A stretch of 64,000 bases of DNA, from positions 1,054,001-1,118,000 of the forward strand of contig JANTQA010000040.1 in the NCBI GenBank assembly GCA_027625915.1. The letters are read 5' to 3'. The translations under genes and the position numbers were made by a program. Every line of letters begins with the position of its first letter. Position 1 is the stretch's first letter. The DNA is from Anaeramoeba flamelloides. Lineage: Eukaryota > Metamonada > Anaeramoebidae. Shown piece by piece: positions 45,502 through 56,506 of the stretch. The notes under the pieces were generated by a model. That model saw only the letters and a list, made by a program, of their open reading frames with translations, was not told the origin of the DNA and did no database searches.

Positions 45502-46465
45502 ATGGGTATGTTCACTTTCTTTTTTTTTTGTTTAATTACCTGACAAACTTATTGCGGCCTTTCTTTTTTTTCAAATTTGAAAATTCTTTACAACCAACAC
45601 ACAAACATAAACCAAAGGAAATTGTTGTACAGGAGATGAAAAAGAAATGCTAAATTCCTCAAGCATTGACAAAAAACTTAAAAAATTAAAAGCACAAATT
45701 GACAACGAAATTAAAATTCTTTTGCTTGGTTTGTTAACTCTTTTTTTTTTTTTTTTTTTTTTTTAATAAATTCCTGTTGAAATTTTTTTGTTTTTTACTT
45801 TTTTATTTCAAATTGAAAATTTTTTTCTTTTTGATTCAAATTGGTTTGGAGGAAAAAAAGGCGAAGTCAAATATACAAGTAAACAAAGAAATAAGACAAA
45901 CAAAGAACAAATCAAAAAAACAGATCGTTTTTTTTTTTTTTTTTTTTTTGTCAAGACCTCAAAATTTGAAATTTACAAGATTTTGTTTTATTTTTGCAAA
46001 AATTTGATTCACCAGAAAATAACTTACTTTCAAAGTCCACATTAAAATTTAATATCCAAACAGTTTTTAAAATCTATCTAAACACTCGCTTTTTTTTCAG
46101 AAAAAATACTTCTTTTTGACTTGTAAATAAAAAAAAAAAAAACTAATTTTTCTTTCTAAAAAAAATTTTGCAATTGAACGTATAATCTTATTAAAATTTT
46201 AAAGGAACTGGAGACTCTGGTAAATCAACAGTTGTTAAACAAATGAGATTAATTAATGACATGGACTTTGATCAGGAAGAGCGTGAAGAATTTGTAGAAA
46301 CAGTTCGATTGAATGTTATCCAAAACTCCAAGTCGCTTGTTTATGCAATGGAAAGGCTAGGCGTTGAGTATTCTTCTGAAGAAATTAAAGTAATTGGCTT
46401 ATTTTTTAACAAACATTTAAACCATTCCCTTCTTCCATTCACAAACTCAACCAAAAAATTAAAAA

Positions 46466-46497
<32 letters not shown>

Positions 46498-49400
46498 GAT
46501 TCTTTTTAAAATTTTCTTGATTTTTAATGAATTCACTTTTCAAAGAAAATGGGTGAGTCTATCAAAAAACTACCACCAATGGAGTCAACTTTAGATGAAG
46601 AAATTGTCAACAAAATTAAGACTCTCTGGTCTGATAAAGGAATTCAGGAAATCTGGGAAAGAAAATCTGAATTTCAAGTAAATGACACGGCGCCTTACTA
46701 TTTTGATAGAATTGATGAAATTGCAAAATCAGATTATCTTCCAGACAACCAAGACATTTTGCATTTACGTGTGAAGACCACAGGTATCGTGGAAACACAA
46801 TTTGAATCTTCAGATCTTGGCTTTCGAATGTTTGATGTTGGTGGTCAAAGAAATGAAAGAAAAAAATGGATCCATTGTTTCCAAGTAAGTCATTTAACTC
46901 TAAATGTGGTTTTGGATATTACCATATTTGGGGCATTAATTCTTTTCCTATACTCTCAAAAGTTTTAAAAACACAATACTCTTTTCTTTGAAAAATGTTT
47001 GTAGTTTGAAAAAATTTCATTCTTGACGCAATTTGAAATTTAATTGTTCACCTTGATTAACTTACCCAAAACACTACCTTTATGATTCATTTTCAAAACC
47101 TTCAAGATCTCTATATCCTATTTCAGGACAGCATTTTGTTCAATGAATTGCTAGAAGAGATTAATTTAAAATGATATACAGCTATAATGAAACCCTTTCA
47201 ATTTAGAATGGGATAATATATATATAAACTTTAATGCATAGATAGTGACCATTTTTGCGAGAAGATGGTCGTTTTGTAATCGGTCGTATTCTTGTAAAAA
47301 TGGTTATTTAACCCCACATTTTAACAATAATAATGCTGTATTTAAAGCAAAAAATTTTTTAGACAACAGTCAAAAAATAAATTTGAACGGAAACGCCAAT
47401 TTTAAAATTTTAAAAATGTAAATTCCCTTTTTTTATTTAAAAAGCTTATGGAATATTTGAGATAGATTTAAAACAAAAAGAAAAAAATAAAATTTGTGTG
47501 TTTAAACACGGAATTTTCACAGTAAGTTGGTTTCGATATGATAACAAATCATTTAACATCGAAACAAAAAATGTATTATTTTGTACATACCCTTTAGTGT
47601 ATTTAGTAACTTACATTTGTTGTAAATTGTTTTTGTAATTGAAAAAGCCATCATGAAGTTGAAGATGTTTTAATGTTAAATCCCAAAAATTGATAACTTT
47701 TCAGACTAAACAAAGAAAACATCGAGAAAACCTTCATTTGGTTTTTTAATTTAAACAAATTTTGAAAATTTATTAATTTTACTTTTTATTTTTTTTTTTA
47801 TTTTGAAGTGAGGAAATTAATTTTCCCGTACAGCCGTTAGGTTTTCCAGAATTCAAAAGAATAGAGTAAAATCATAGACTTTGCTTAGGTTTTTTTTACT
47901 TCTGGAAAAGCTAGGCACTCTACGGCACTCTCGTTAGCTTTTCCAGAATTTAAAAGAATGGAGTAAAATCAATAGATTTTCGTTAGGTTTTTTTTACTTT
48001 TCGAAATAAATCGAAAATTTATTAAAATTTTCTGTTTATTTCAAAAAGTAAAAAAAACCTAGAACACTTCACAGATAAAACAGAAAACCTCAAGAAAACC
48101 TAGAACACTTAACAAATTAAACAGAAAACCTCAAGAAAACCTAGTAACTTTACGGAACTTGACGGCACTTCCCTAATTTTTAAATTTTTGGTTAGAAATT
48201 TTAATAAAGAATCATAATTTTCTTGATCATTAACCCCTATGGCAAAATAAATAATGATTCTTTATTTTGAATAAGATCAAAGATATTATTTTGATTATTT
48301 TTATTAATTTGAATGAGTTCTTTAATCCAAAATTTTCGATTTTTTTCATAGAATTGGCGTCGTTAGGTTTTTTTTAATTTAAGAAATAAACAGAAAATTT
48401 CATAAATTTTCTGTTTATTTCTTAAAGTAAAAAAAAAACCGCCGTTAGCTTTTCTTGAGTTTTCTGTTTATTTGGAAAATCGATAGATTTTCGTTAGGTT
48501 TTTTTTAATTTAGAAATAAAACAGAAAATCTCAAGAAAACCGCCGTTAGGTTTTTTTTAATTTAAGAAATAAATCGAAAATTTCTGAAATTTTCCGTTTA
48601 TTTCTTAAATTAAAAAAAACCTAGGCACTCTACGGCACTCTACGGCACTTTACGACACGATCCCATAAAAAATGATCGATATCTTCATCTATGTCTAAAT
48701 AGGTTGAAATTTTTTTTGCATAATTTTACTTTTTATTATTATAGTAAGTGAAAAAAAAATTTTACTCTATGTAACTCCAAGGCACTTCAAGAGACATACT
48801 TAACAAGCGAAGTACAGAACACCAAAATTTATACATCTTTTTTAAATTATTTTAATTATTTTTCTGATAATTTTTATTTAAAACTCTTTTCCAGTAATTA
48901 TAACACGTTTAAAAATGAAAAAAACAATTATTTTTTAATTTGTGAAACTTATCTCTTTTGATAATATAGATATTTATTTTTTTTCAAACATACACTTTTT
49001 CTTTGTGAAATTTTAAATAAATAATTTTTAATAACTACAGATAAGAAAGAGATTAGAACTTAAAAGTAAAAGATAGTATTGTAGTTGCTGTGGAAAGATT
49101 TTGAGAATTCATTGTATTATTAGGCAAAGTTTGAAAATTTTCTGATCTTATTATTTCTAACAAAGTAAAATAAAAAGTATTTAACTAATAAAGATTGCCT
49201 TTAAATAAGATATTTAAAGTCATTTTAGAGTACTTGAAAAAAAAATTTGCGACGTTGCTTAATTGATAACACTGAGATTAGCGAGTGTCTCAATTTCAAA
49301 CCAATTGAACACATATTTTGTTCCAAGTAACCAAAATACTTGTTCAATAAAAAATAAAAAAAACAAATTATTGACAATTTGGGGAATGTTTTGAAATTGA

Positions 49401-51484
49401 ATAAATTTCATTTCTATATTAAAAAAAATGTCTAAATACAAACATCGTTTTGTTTTTTTCTCATTTTGAAAAAAAAAGCAATATCATTTTTAAAAAAAAA
49501 ATAAATTGTTTGTTCTCTTTTTCTTCAAAAAAAAGAAGAGAAGAGACCATTTATAGAAGATTTTGAAAATGGAGAAAAAAATGAATAATAATTTTTGAAA
49601 AAAGAAAAAAAAATAAAAAAATTTTTATCACTATATCAAGTCAAGAAATTTTAGTAGAATGTATCAAAATCATTCATTTTTAAGAATGCCAGGTGCAAGT
49701 AAAGTTTTTATATTTGATCGTTTTCGAGAATTGGCTGACAAACGGGGAAATAAAAGAGGAAATAGATCTCATTGAAAGGATCGGAAGATCTAGTTTGTCT
49801 CTCTGTAAAATTTAAACCAAGTTTTGTCTCCAATGATGAAAATGTAAAATTTATCTTGAATGCTTTCGTTACCTCCATTGGGAGAATATGATCCTTTGAA
49901 GAACAAGTTATTCAAAGTACCATTTAAAAAAATAACAAATTAGTTGTTTTGGCTAAATTTGTTTGGTTTGCTTTTTGTTTCGACGTGTTAGATCTTGAGT
50001 TCCAAAAATAAATAGCCTCTCATATTGTTTTTTTAGTTAAACAATCACCTATTATAATTCTTTGTTTTGGATCCCCTTCCAGACTCTAAATATGAGATTG
50101 TCTAGTTCTAAGATGATATCCATCGTCTTTCTTCGAACTCCTAAATATCATCTTATATCACTCCGAACTATATAATATTTTTTTGTTCTTCCAGGCCAAA
50201 CTCGTAGCACATAACAAGGTGATTGCTTCCAAATCAAAAAAATAAACACAGCTATAAAATATAAAATATTTTAAATGATTTTTTATAAATTATTGATATT
50301 CAAAAAAGAAAAACAATAATACAATAAAAAATTTACATAATACATCGTGTTAAAAATGTTTCACCATGAAAAACTATGTTAGAAAACTGTTTTAAATTGT
50401 AAAATTGTCATTAAAAAAATTTTTTTTAAACGAATTGAAATGAAATATTTTCAATTTTAGTTTTAAAGATTTTATAAACAATAAAAAATTTATTTTAAAA
50501 TTTGAAATATTTTAAAATAATTAAAATTAGGACATGTTATAAAAACATTATTATTTTCTTTATTTATGAAAAAAATCACAATATAAACAAGAATTTTGTC
50601 ATAAAGATGCTTTACGATTGTTATAAAATGATTTTTCAATCAGGCCCTGAGAATAAATGTATAATTTTCACAAAGCCAAATCAAATAATTCCAAATTTCT
50701 TTATATTTTTGGACAATAATCACTATAATCTTCATCTTTCCTTTTTGAGGGAAGAAAATTAAAATTATCTGATCCAGAATTATTTGTATAATTTTATACA
50801 TTCAACAAATGAAGATGTAATTTTAATAATAATTAATTAATTTCTTTCTTTCTTTCTTTCTTTGCTTATTAATTTTCTTGATCTTTAATTTAATAATATT
50901 CCTCATCTTCTTTTGATTTAGGATGTAACCGCATTAATATTCTGTGTATCAATGAGCGAATATGATCAAACCTTATATGAAGACGAAACTCAAAAAAGAA
51001 TGACCGAATCACTTCAATTATTTGAAGAGATCTGTAATGCACATTGGTTTGAAAATACTTCTATGATCCTCTTTTTAAATAAAAAAGACCTTTTTGAAGA
51101 GAAAATTAAAAAGATTGATTTAAATGTTTGCTTCTCGGAATACTCCGGTGGGTTAGATTATAAACTCGCGTCAGAATATATTAGAGATCAATTTTTAAGT
51201 TTAAATAGGAATGATCAAAAAAAAATTTATCCTCATTTCACTTGTGCAACAGATACTTCGAACAGTAAATTTTTCTTTTCTTTTTTTTTCTTTTGTTTTT
51301 TCTTTTGATATTTATCTTTTTCCTTTTATTTCAAAATATTTCATTTTTGAATATCTATTTTATTATGTTTTTTATTGTATTAACCTTAATTTTTTTTTAA
51401 ACAACCTAATATCAAATAGTCAAAAAAGTGTTTGAGGCTGTTAAAGACACTGTTTTATCCGATTTATTACGTGACGTTGATTAA
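45502..51484 (+). CDS. Heterotrimeric G protein alpha subunit
   Basis: Six exons: 45502-45505, 45633-45728, 46205-46389, 46546-46884, 50922-51264, 51420-51484. All join in frame to 343 residues. It binds and hydrolyses GTP downstream of heptahelical receptors at the plasma membrane. G1 is GTGDSGKST (34-42; usual GAGESGKST, with Glu to Asp at 37). Switch I is RVKTTGIVE with catalytic Arg170. Switch II is [17 protein letters not shown] with catalytic Gln196. G4 is NKKD (261-264) and G5 is TCATDT. The helical domain (about 50-165) has normal length. The C-terminus [10 protein letters not shown] lacks the pertussis-toxin cysteine. Gly2 is present, but there is Glu at position 6 and no Cys3, so lipidation signals are weak. 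The first coding exon is only ATGG. Intron 4 is 4 kb. Confidence 0.95.
47774..48737. repeat. Nested hairpin array bounded by a 17 bp direct repeat
   Basis: Exact direct repeats taattttactttttatt lie at 47774-47790 and 48721-48737. Between them are three near-perfect hairpins of about 74 bp (47986-48059, 48366-48440, 48549-48621) with arms ggttttttttaatttaagaa / ttcttaaa..aaaaaaacc. A fourth, longer palindrome spans about 48450-48540 (ttttcttgagttttctgttt and its complement). Units are joined by gccgttagg. At 48622-48658 and 47912-47932 sit ~11 bp tandem repeats of ctctacggcac. No ORF. The outer left module (gaagtgaggaaa .. tacagccgttaggttttc) has a relative at 15410-15480. Confidence 0.75.
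49740..50250 (-). repeat. Dispersed ~510 bp repeat, copy B
   Basis: Reverse complement of copy A (14456-14965), matching end to end with many substitutions but few large gaps. Conserved: ttggatccccttccaga, ctcatattgttt, atcatcttat, tttgaagaacaagttattca. Lies wholly in G-alpha intron 4. Confidence 0.7.
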
Positions 51485-52150
51485 TTATCAATTATTTTTT
51501 TCTTTTTCTTTTTTATTCTTTTTTTTTACCTATTATACAATGATTTTTTATTATTATTTTTTTTTAAATTTATTTTTAATTAATTTTTTTTGGCACAATT
51601 GTTTCTTTCTAAAAAAAAAAAAGTTAAAGAAAAAAGAGTATGAAAAAGAAAAGTTTCAAAATTTAATTAGTTTTACTTTAAGAATAATTAAAACATTTTT
51701 TTTTTATAGATTTTATTTAATTGTCTTTTTATTTACAATTTTTTTTTTTTTTTTCCACTTTACAATTTTTTTTTTTATGCAAAATAGTGAAATTTAAATA
51801 TTAAATACCGTTTGAAATTGATAGAAAAGATAAAATCAAATATTTTAGCCAATCAAAAATAATTGAAAAAAATAACCCTAAGATATTTTTTTTTGAATTA
51901 ACCTTACTTTTAATTTTTCAAAGAATCGATTTAAATATCTTTTGTTCATTTTCAAAATTGAAAAATATATATACAAAAATTAAATTTTAATTTCAAGAGT
52001 AGAGCTGAAATTGAATCTCCTTAACTTGTTTTTTCAAAAGACTCCAAACTTGGAATTATTATCTAAAGCCTCGTATAATAAATCTAACTTTACCTTCCAG
52101 AGAGTTCATATTCAATTCAAATGAAAACCAAATTAACATTTTCCTTTATG

Positions 52151-52911
52151 TTAAGGGATTAGAGTCTACGAAGGAGAAGCCTAGGATCAAAGTATGTTGT
52201 TATTGGGCCTAGCCACATTAGTGTTACATGATTCAAATGTCTCTAAAAAATCGATTACTCAAGTAGTAATATATGTTGATCTCATCAATTAAAAATGATC
52301 TCTGTATTGTAAAAAACTCAACAATTTCAGAATAAAATCTGCATTTCGCCATAAATTTAAAGGTTGAATTATCAATATATAGACTACAAATTTTCAAAAT
52401 ATCTTTCTTAAATTTATGGCGAAATAAAGGTTAGTTACTAAAAAATTCGTTTTTTTTTAAAAATTAAATAATTAACGATTAAATTTTTTTGACAAAATAT
52501 TTCTGAAATCATGGAAATATATTGATTCTACAACTAACTTTATCAAAAGGAAACCAAACTAATCAGTCTTTGTGCTTTTATATTGATGATTATTGAGTTA
52601 ATCTTGGAAATTAAAAAAATTTCAAAAAAATAGTTAATTTTGGAATTTCTAAATATAAATTATTTAAATACCAGAATATTGTTATTTTGGGTTTTTATTT
52701 TTAGATTTGGTAAAAGAATTAAAAAAAAATCTTTTAAAAAATGAAACTTTTTTAATAGTGATCCTTAGTAAAAAATGAAATAATTTATTGTGGAATAAGA
52801 TTTATAATAGATTTTTGTGAGCTATTGAAGCCATAGTTGACTAATATTATTTACACCCAATTACAACATACTTTGATTATAGAGAAATCTAGGGTGACGT
52901 TCACCCCTTAA
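52151..52911 (+). mobile_element. TTAA-family MITE, copy 2 (both ends kept)
   Basis: Left end ttaagggattagagtctacg; right end in reverse complement ttaaggggtgaacgtcaccc. Both continue into gatcaaagtatgttgttatt-type sequence and ggg(tgtaaa). Length 761 bp, ~65 bp terminal inverted repeats, no ORF. TTAA sits outside a run of G at each end, as a TTAA target duplication would. Confidence 0.75.
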
Positions 52912-54173
52912 GATTAAATAATAATATATGCCAAAGAAATTGAAATCTGAAATTTGATCGGTCTTCAAGAATCAGAACATTTATTTATGTCAAAGATAAA
53001 AAATTTTTTTCAAATATCAATTATTTTCTATAATTGACCTTTAAAAATTAAATCGGAAATAAGTTAGATAATAGACATCAAAGAATAGTTGATATATGTA
53101 GGAAGTCAAAATAATTAATATATATATATTTTAAAAAATTGATAAACAAAAATTCTTCAAGAGAAATTGAAAAAAAATAAGAATGTTTATTTCGATCTAT
53201 AGTTGAAGATCGAATAAAATTCCGATAGAAATCAATATGATTTTTCTACAATCATATTCCACAGTTCCAATAACATTAGAAGAATATGTTTTTACTAAGT
53301 GACAATAGATCTAACAATAAATAAAAAAAATTTGCAAATCAATTAGGTGAAAAAGACAATTGAAAAATTGAAGAAAAAAAAGTAGAAAGTGAAAAAATGG
53401 GATCTATTTTTAAAATTCCCAAAATTAGATTTTTTCTTTTAATATCCTTTCTATCCCTTTAAACATGTTACATTTCCCGATTACACTTACTCCCCTAACT
53501 AGTCAATTTTTTATGCTTTTTGGTATTACCATTTGGGAAAAAAACGGAAATAGGGTAAAACAGCATCTTTAAGCATTTGGGAAAAAAAGAGTCAACAGGA
53601 AAAAAAGTTCAAAAAATTTTTTAATTTGGAACAGAAATAGAATTTGAAAATGATAAGTAAAATCAATTGCTGGGAGAAATAAATTAACTTCAAAGAATAA
53701 TTTTGTATATAATTATCTTCTTAATAAACGAATACACTTTGAATATGTTTTCCAATATGATCCAATAAGTTGTTTTTGGAGATCCCAAAAATACTTTAAT
53801 TTCAAAAACGAAAATAAGAACTTCCAATTATTTTATTTTGAAATATGGACATAATTGATTTTATTTGAATAACTAAAAGTGCTGAGAGTGACACTTGGTG
53901 TTCACCGTTTTCCTTCACATTCCTCTCAAAAAATATCCTTTCATTTCTCTTAATGTAAAACAAATTCTAAATAATACCAAAGAATTTCTGTGACCAAATC
54001 AAAATATGAAAAGAATTTTTATTATTTTTGATTTTAGAAAAACCAAAAAAAAAAAATAATAATGAAAAGTTATTAATATTTGCTATTAAAAAAATAAAGA
54101 AAATGTAGATAACCTACCCTCTGAATATTAAAGTGGTGTGATCTCATGGGAACGCAACTTTAAGTGATAACTA

Positions 54174-54939
54174 TTTAAAGTTTTTAGGGATTATTGCTAC
54201 CATATATTTGTCTATAATCAAAGTATTTTGTATTTTGGTGTAAGAAGATTTTAGCAATGCATGGCTTCTGTTACTCGAAAAAAATTATTATAATTATATT
54301 GCACAATATTATATTACCTTTTTGACAAATTATCACAATTAAAAAATTTCAAATTATAGAAACTTTTTTTAAATTCTTTTTCGAAATCTAAATATAGAAA
54401 CCCAAATAATAGAATTCCGGTATTTAATAATTCATATTTAGAACTTTGTAAAATAACTATTTTTTCAATTTTTTATTTTCAAAGATTAACTCAATAATAA
54501 TCAACATAAACACCCAAAAAAATGATTAGTTGTGTTTTCTTTTTATAAGTTTAATTATAGAATCAGTATATTTTCATGATTTCAGAAATATTTTGTCTAA
54601 AAGAATCATATAAAGTTAATTATTTAATTTTTTTAAAAAAAAACAAATTATTTAGCAACTAATCGACATTTCTTAAAAAATTTAAGAAAGATATTTTTCC
54701 ATTTTCAAGTCTGAAAATTGATGATTTAACCTTTAAATTTGTGTATAAATACATATTTTCTATCGAAAATTCTTTTTTTTACTCATACAATCATCAATAT
54801 TAATTGATGGAAATAAAAATAGAACTGCTTTACTAATCAATTTTTAGAGGCTTTTGAACCAATGGCGCTGATGCTATTTACACCTAATAACAACATACAT
54901 TAATCTTATACTTCTCCGTGGTAAACACCATTCCTTTAA
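54174..54939 (-). mobile_element. TTAA-family MITE, copy 3
   Basis: Inverted relative to copies 1 and 2. Right end ggtaaacaccattcctttaa; left end contains tataatcaaagtattttgta and ttttggtgtaag. Length 766 bp, near-identical to copy 2's length. Interior blocks shared with copy 4 (tttcaaagattaactcaata). Confidence 0.7.
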
Positions 54940-55607
54940 TAGATGTTTTATTTACTAATTTTCTAACAAATTTATTAAATTGTAAGGACTAAAAAAAGAA
55001 AAATCTACGATTTTCCTTTATAAAAAAAAATTGATAAACATCTAAATAGAATAATAAAATAATAACATGTTAATAGGAAATTTATTTCTCTCATACTCTT
55101 TTAATTATTATATATTTATATATAATAGATTTATGATCTTATTATGTGGATTTTTTATTGTATATAGTAAATTTAGTTCATACCCTCTTTATTATTATGA
55201 TTATTATTTATATAAAAGAACCGATAATATTCTAGCAATTATTTTCGATAAATATCAAATTATAAAGCAGATAAGTGATAAATCATAAATTCCCTGGTTA
55301 CACATATGAAGAACACACAGAAATTATATTTATGATTTAAAGAATAAAAAATAATAAAAAAAAAATTAAGAAAAAAATAGAAGAAAAAAAAAAAAAAAAA
55401 AAAAAAAAGGGGTAAATAAGAAGCAATTGATAAGAAATCAAAAAAAAAAAAAAAAATGATATGGAAAATTAAAATCCCATAGAAATACCTATGTGGCACT
55501 TTTGGTTAATATGATTTAATTTTGTAATTGATCATGAATGTTCACTTGAAGATCATTATTTAATTAATATATCTTCTTTTTTCTTTTTATTTTATAAAAG
55601 CTTGTGA

Positions 55608-55718
55608 TTATTTACCACTTATTTTTACTTTTTTATTATCAAGTGATCCATTATTTTGTGTTTCAGTATCTTCAATTTTACCAAGCAACTTATTTGATCT
55701 TTTTCCTTTGTAATTTAT
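55608..55718 (-). CDS. Orphan terminal exon downstream of the BET-like gene
   Basis: After a good acceptor (ctttatttaaggaag) a frame of 36 codons reads KGKRSNKLLGKIEDTETQ, then a polar tail KKVKISGK and TAA. The composition is clearly coding. It lies 186 bp past the BET-like stop on the same strand, so it may be an alternative last exon. However, the only strong donor near the BET end (ttt|gtaagaat) joins in a different phase and would remove the end of the NET domain. Not recognised. Confidence 0.35.
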   Translation of the reverse strand: MNYKGKRSNKLLGKIEDTETQNNGSLDNKKVKISGK

Positions 55719-55903
55719 CTTCCTTAAATAAAGAAAATCAGTTAGAGGATAAATGGACAAAAAATAATATTATCTTTTATTAAAAAACCATTTTGTATTA
55801 TTTTTGGGGGTATTTAAAAAATTAAAATCAAGAAAAAAAAAAAAAAATCAAGAAATAAAATAATAAAACAATGAATTTAATTTTTTATTTATTAAGAATA
55901 TAT

Positions 55904-56475
55904 TTAATATTCATTCTCTTTTAAATAATTCTTACAAAACGCCATAATTTTATTTATGACATTATTTTCAAGTAGATCTATATCGATTAAAAATATTTGA
56001 GAATTTTGGTTTAAAAAATCAGAATTATTTCTGATAATTGTGGACCATAGTTGTAGCTGAATTTTGAAAGGCATTAAATTGATTTGCTGAATCAGTGCTG
56101 AATTTTGGGCATATTTATACATATTCATATCCAAATATTTGTAAAGTAAATATTTTTTTTTTAAATTATTATTTTTTTCAGACAATTGCAAAGCAGTATC
56201 AATATTTGAAAAATCATAATTTTTCTTTAAAATTTCTTTCATAGCATCTGAAGAAAGAATTTTTCCTAATTGGATTTGTTCAATTTGCTGAAAACTTTTT
56301 GAAAAAAATAATGGATAATAACGAGATTGATCGTTATTGCTTTTTTTAAATTCATCAAGGTTGTTTACTTTTCCATTTTCAGGGATTTTTTTAATTTTGT
56401 CAGTTGTTTGGATGATGGTATTATTAAAGTTTTGAAAATTAATATCATCATCATCACCACCACCACTGCTGTCAC

Positions 56476-56506
<31 letters not shown>

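Larger units (their letters stand above)
46885..50921 (+). other. 4.0 kb intron of the G-alpha gene
   Basis: Begins gtaagt after HCFQ and ends gatttag. Holds the hairpin array 47774-48737 and dispersed repeat copy B (49740-50250). A short coding-like ORF ([16 protein letters not shown]..., 49660-49776) abuts copy B. Other introns of this gene are 127, 476, 156 and 155 nt. Confidence 0.85.
51485..55607. other. Intergenic with two TTAA-family elements
   Basis: After the G-alpha 3' UTR (poly-T tracts, 51.5-51.8 kb) come TTAA-family copies at 52151-52911 and 54174-54939, facing opposite ways. A long A tract lies near 55382-55408. No gene seen. Confidence 0.6.

Noticed and set aside
50502-50762. 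86-codon ORF in G-alpha intron 4
   Set aside because: Between two well-supported exons, A/T-driven composition, no splice-compatible role in the protein.
55907-55945. Strong donor-like ttt|gtaagaat near the end of the BET-like gene
   Set aside because: Using it would cut the last helix of the NET domain, which reads normally into FCKNYLK and a stop; kept only as a possible isoform.
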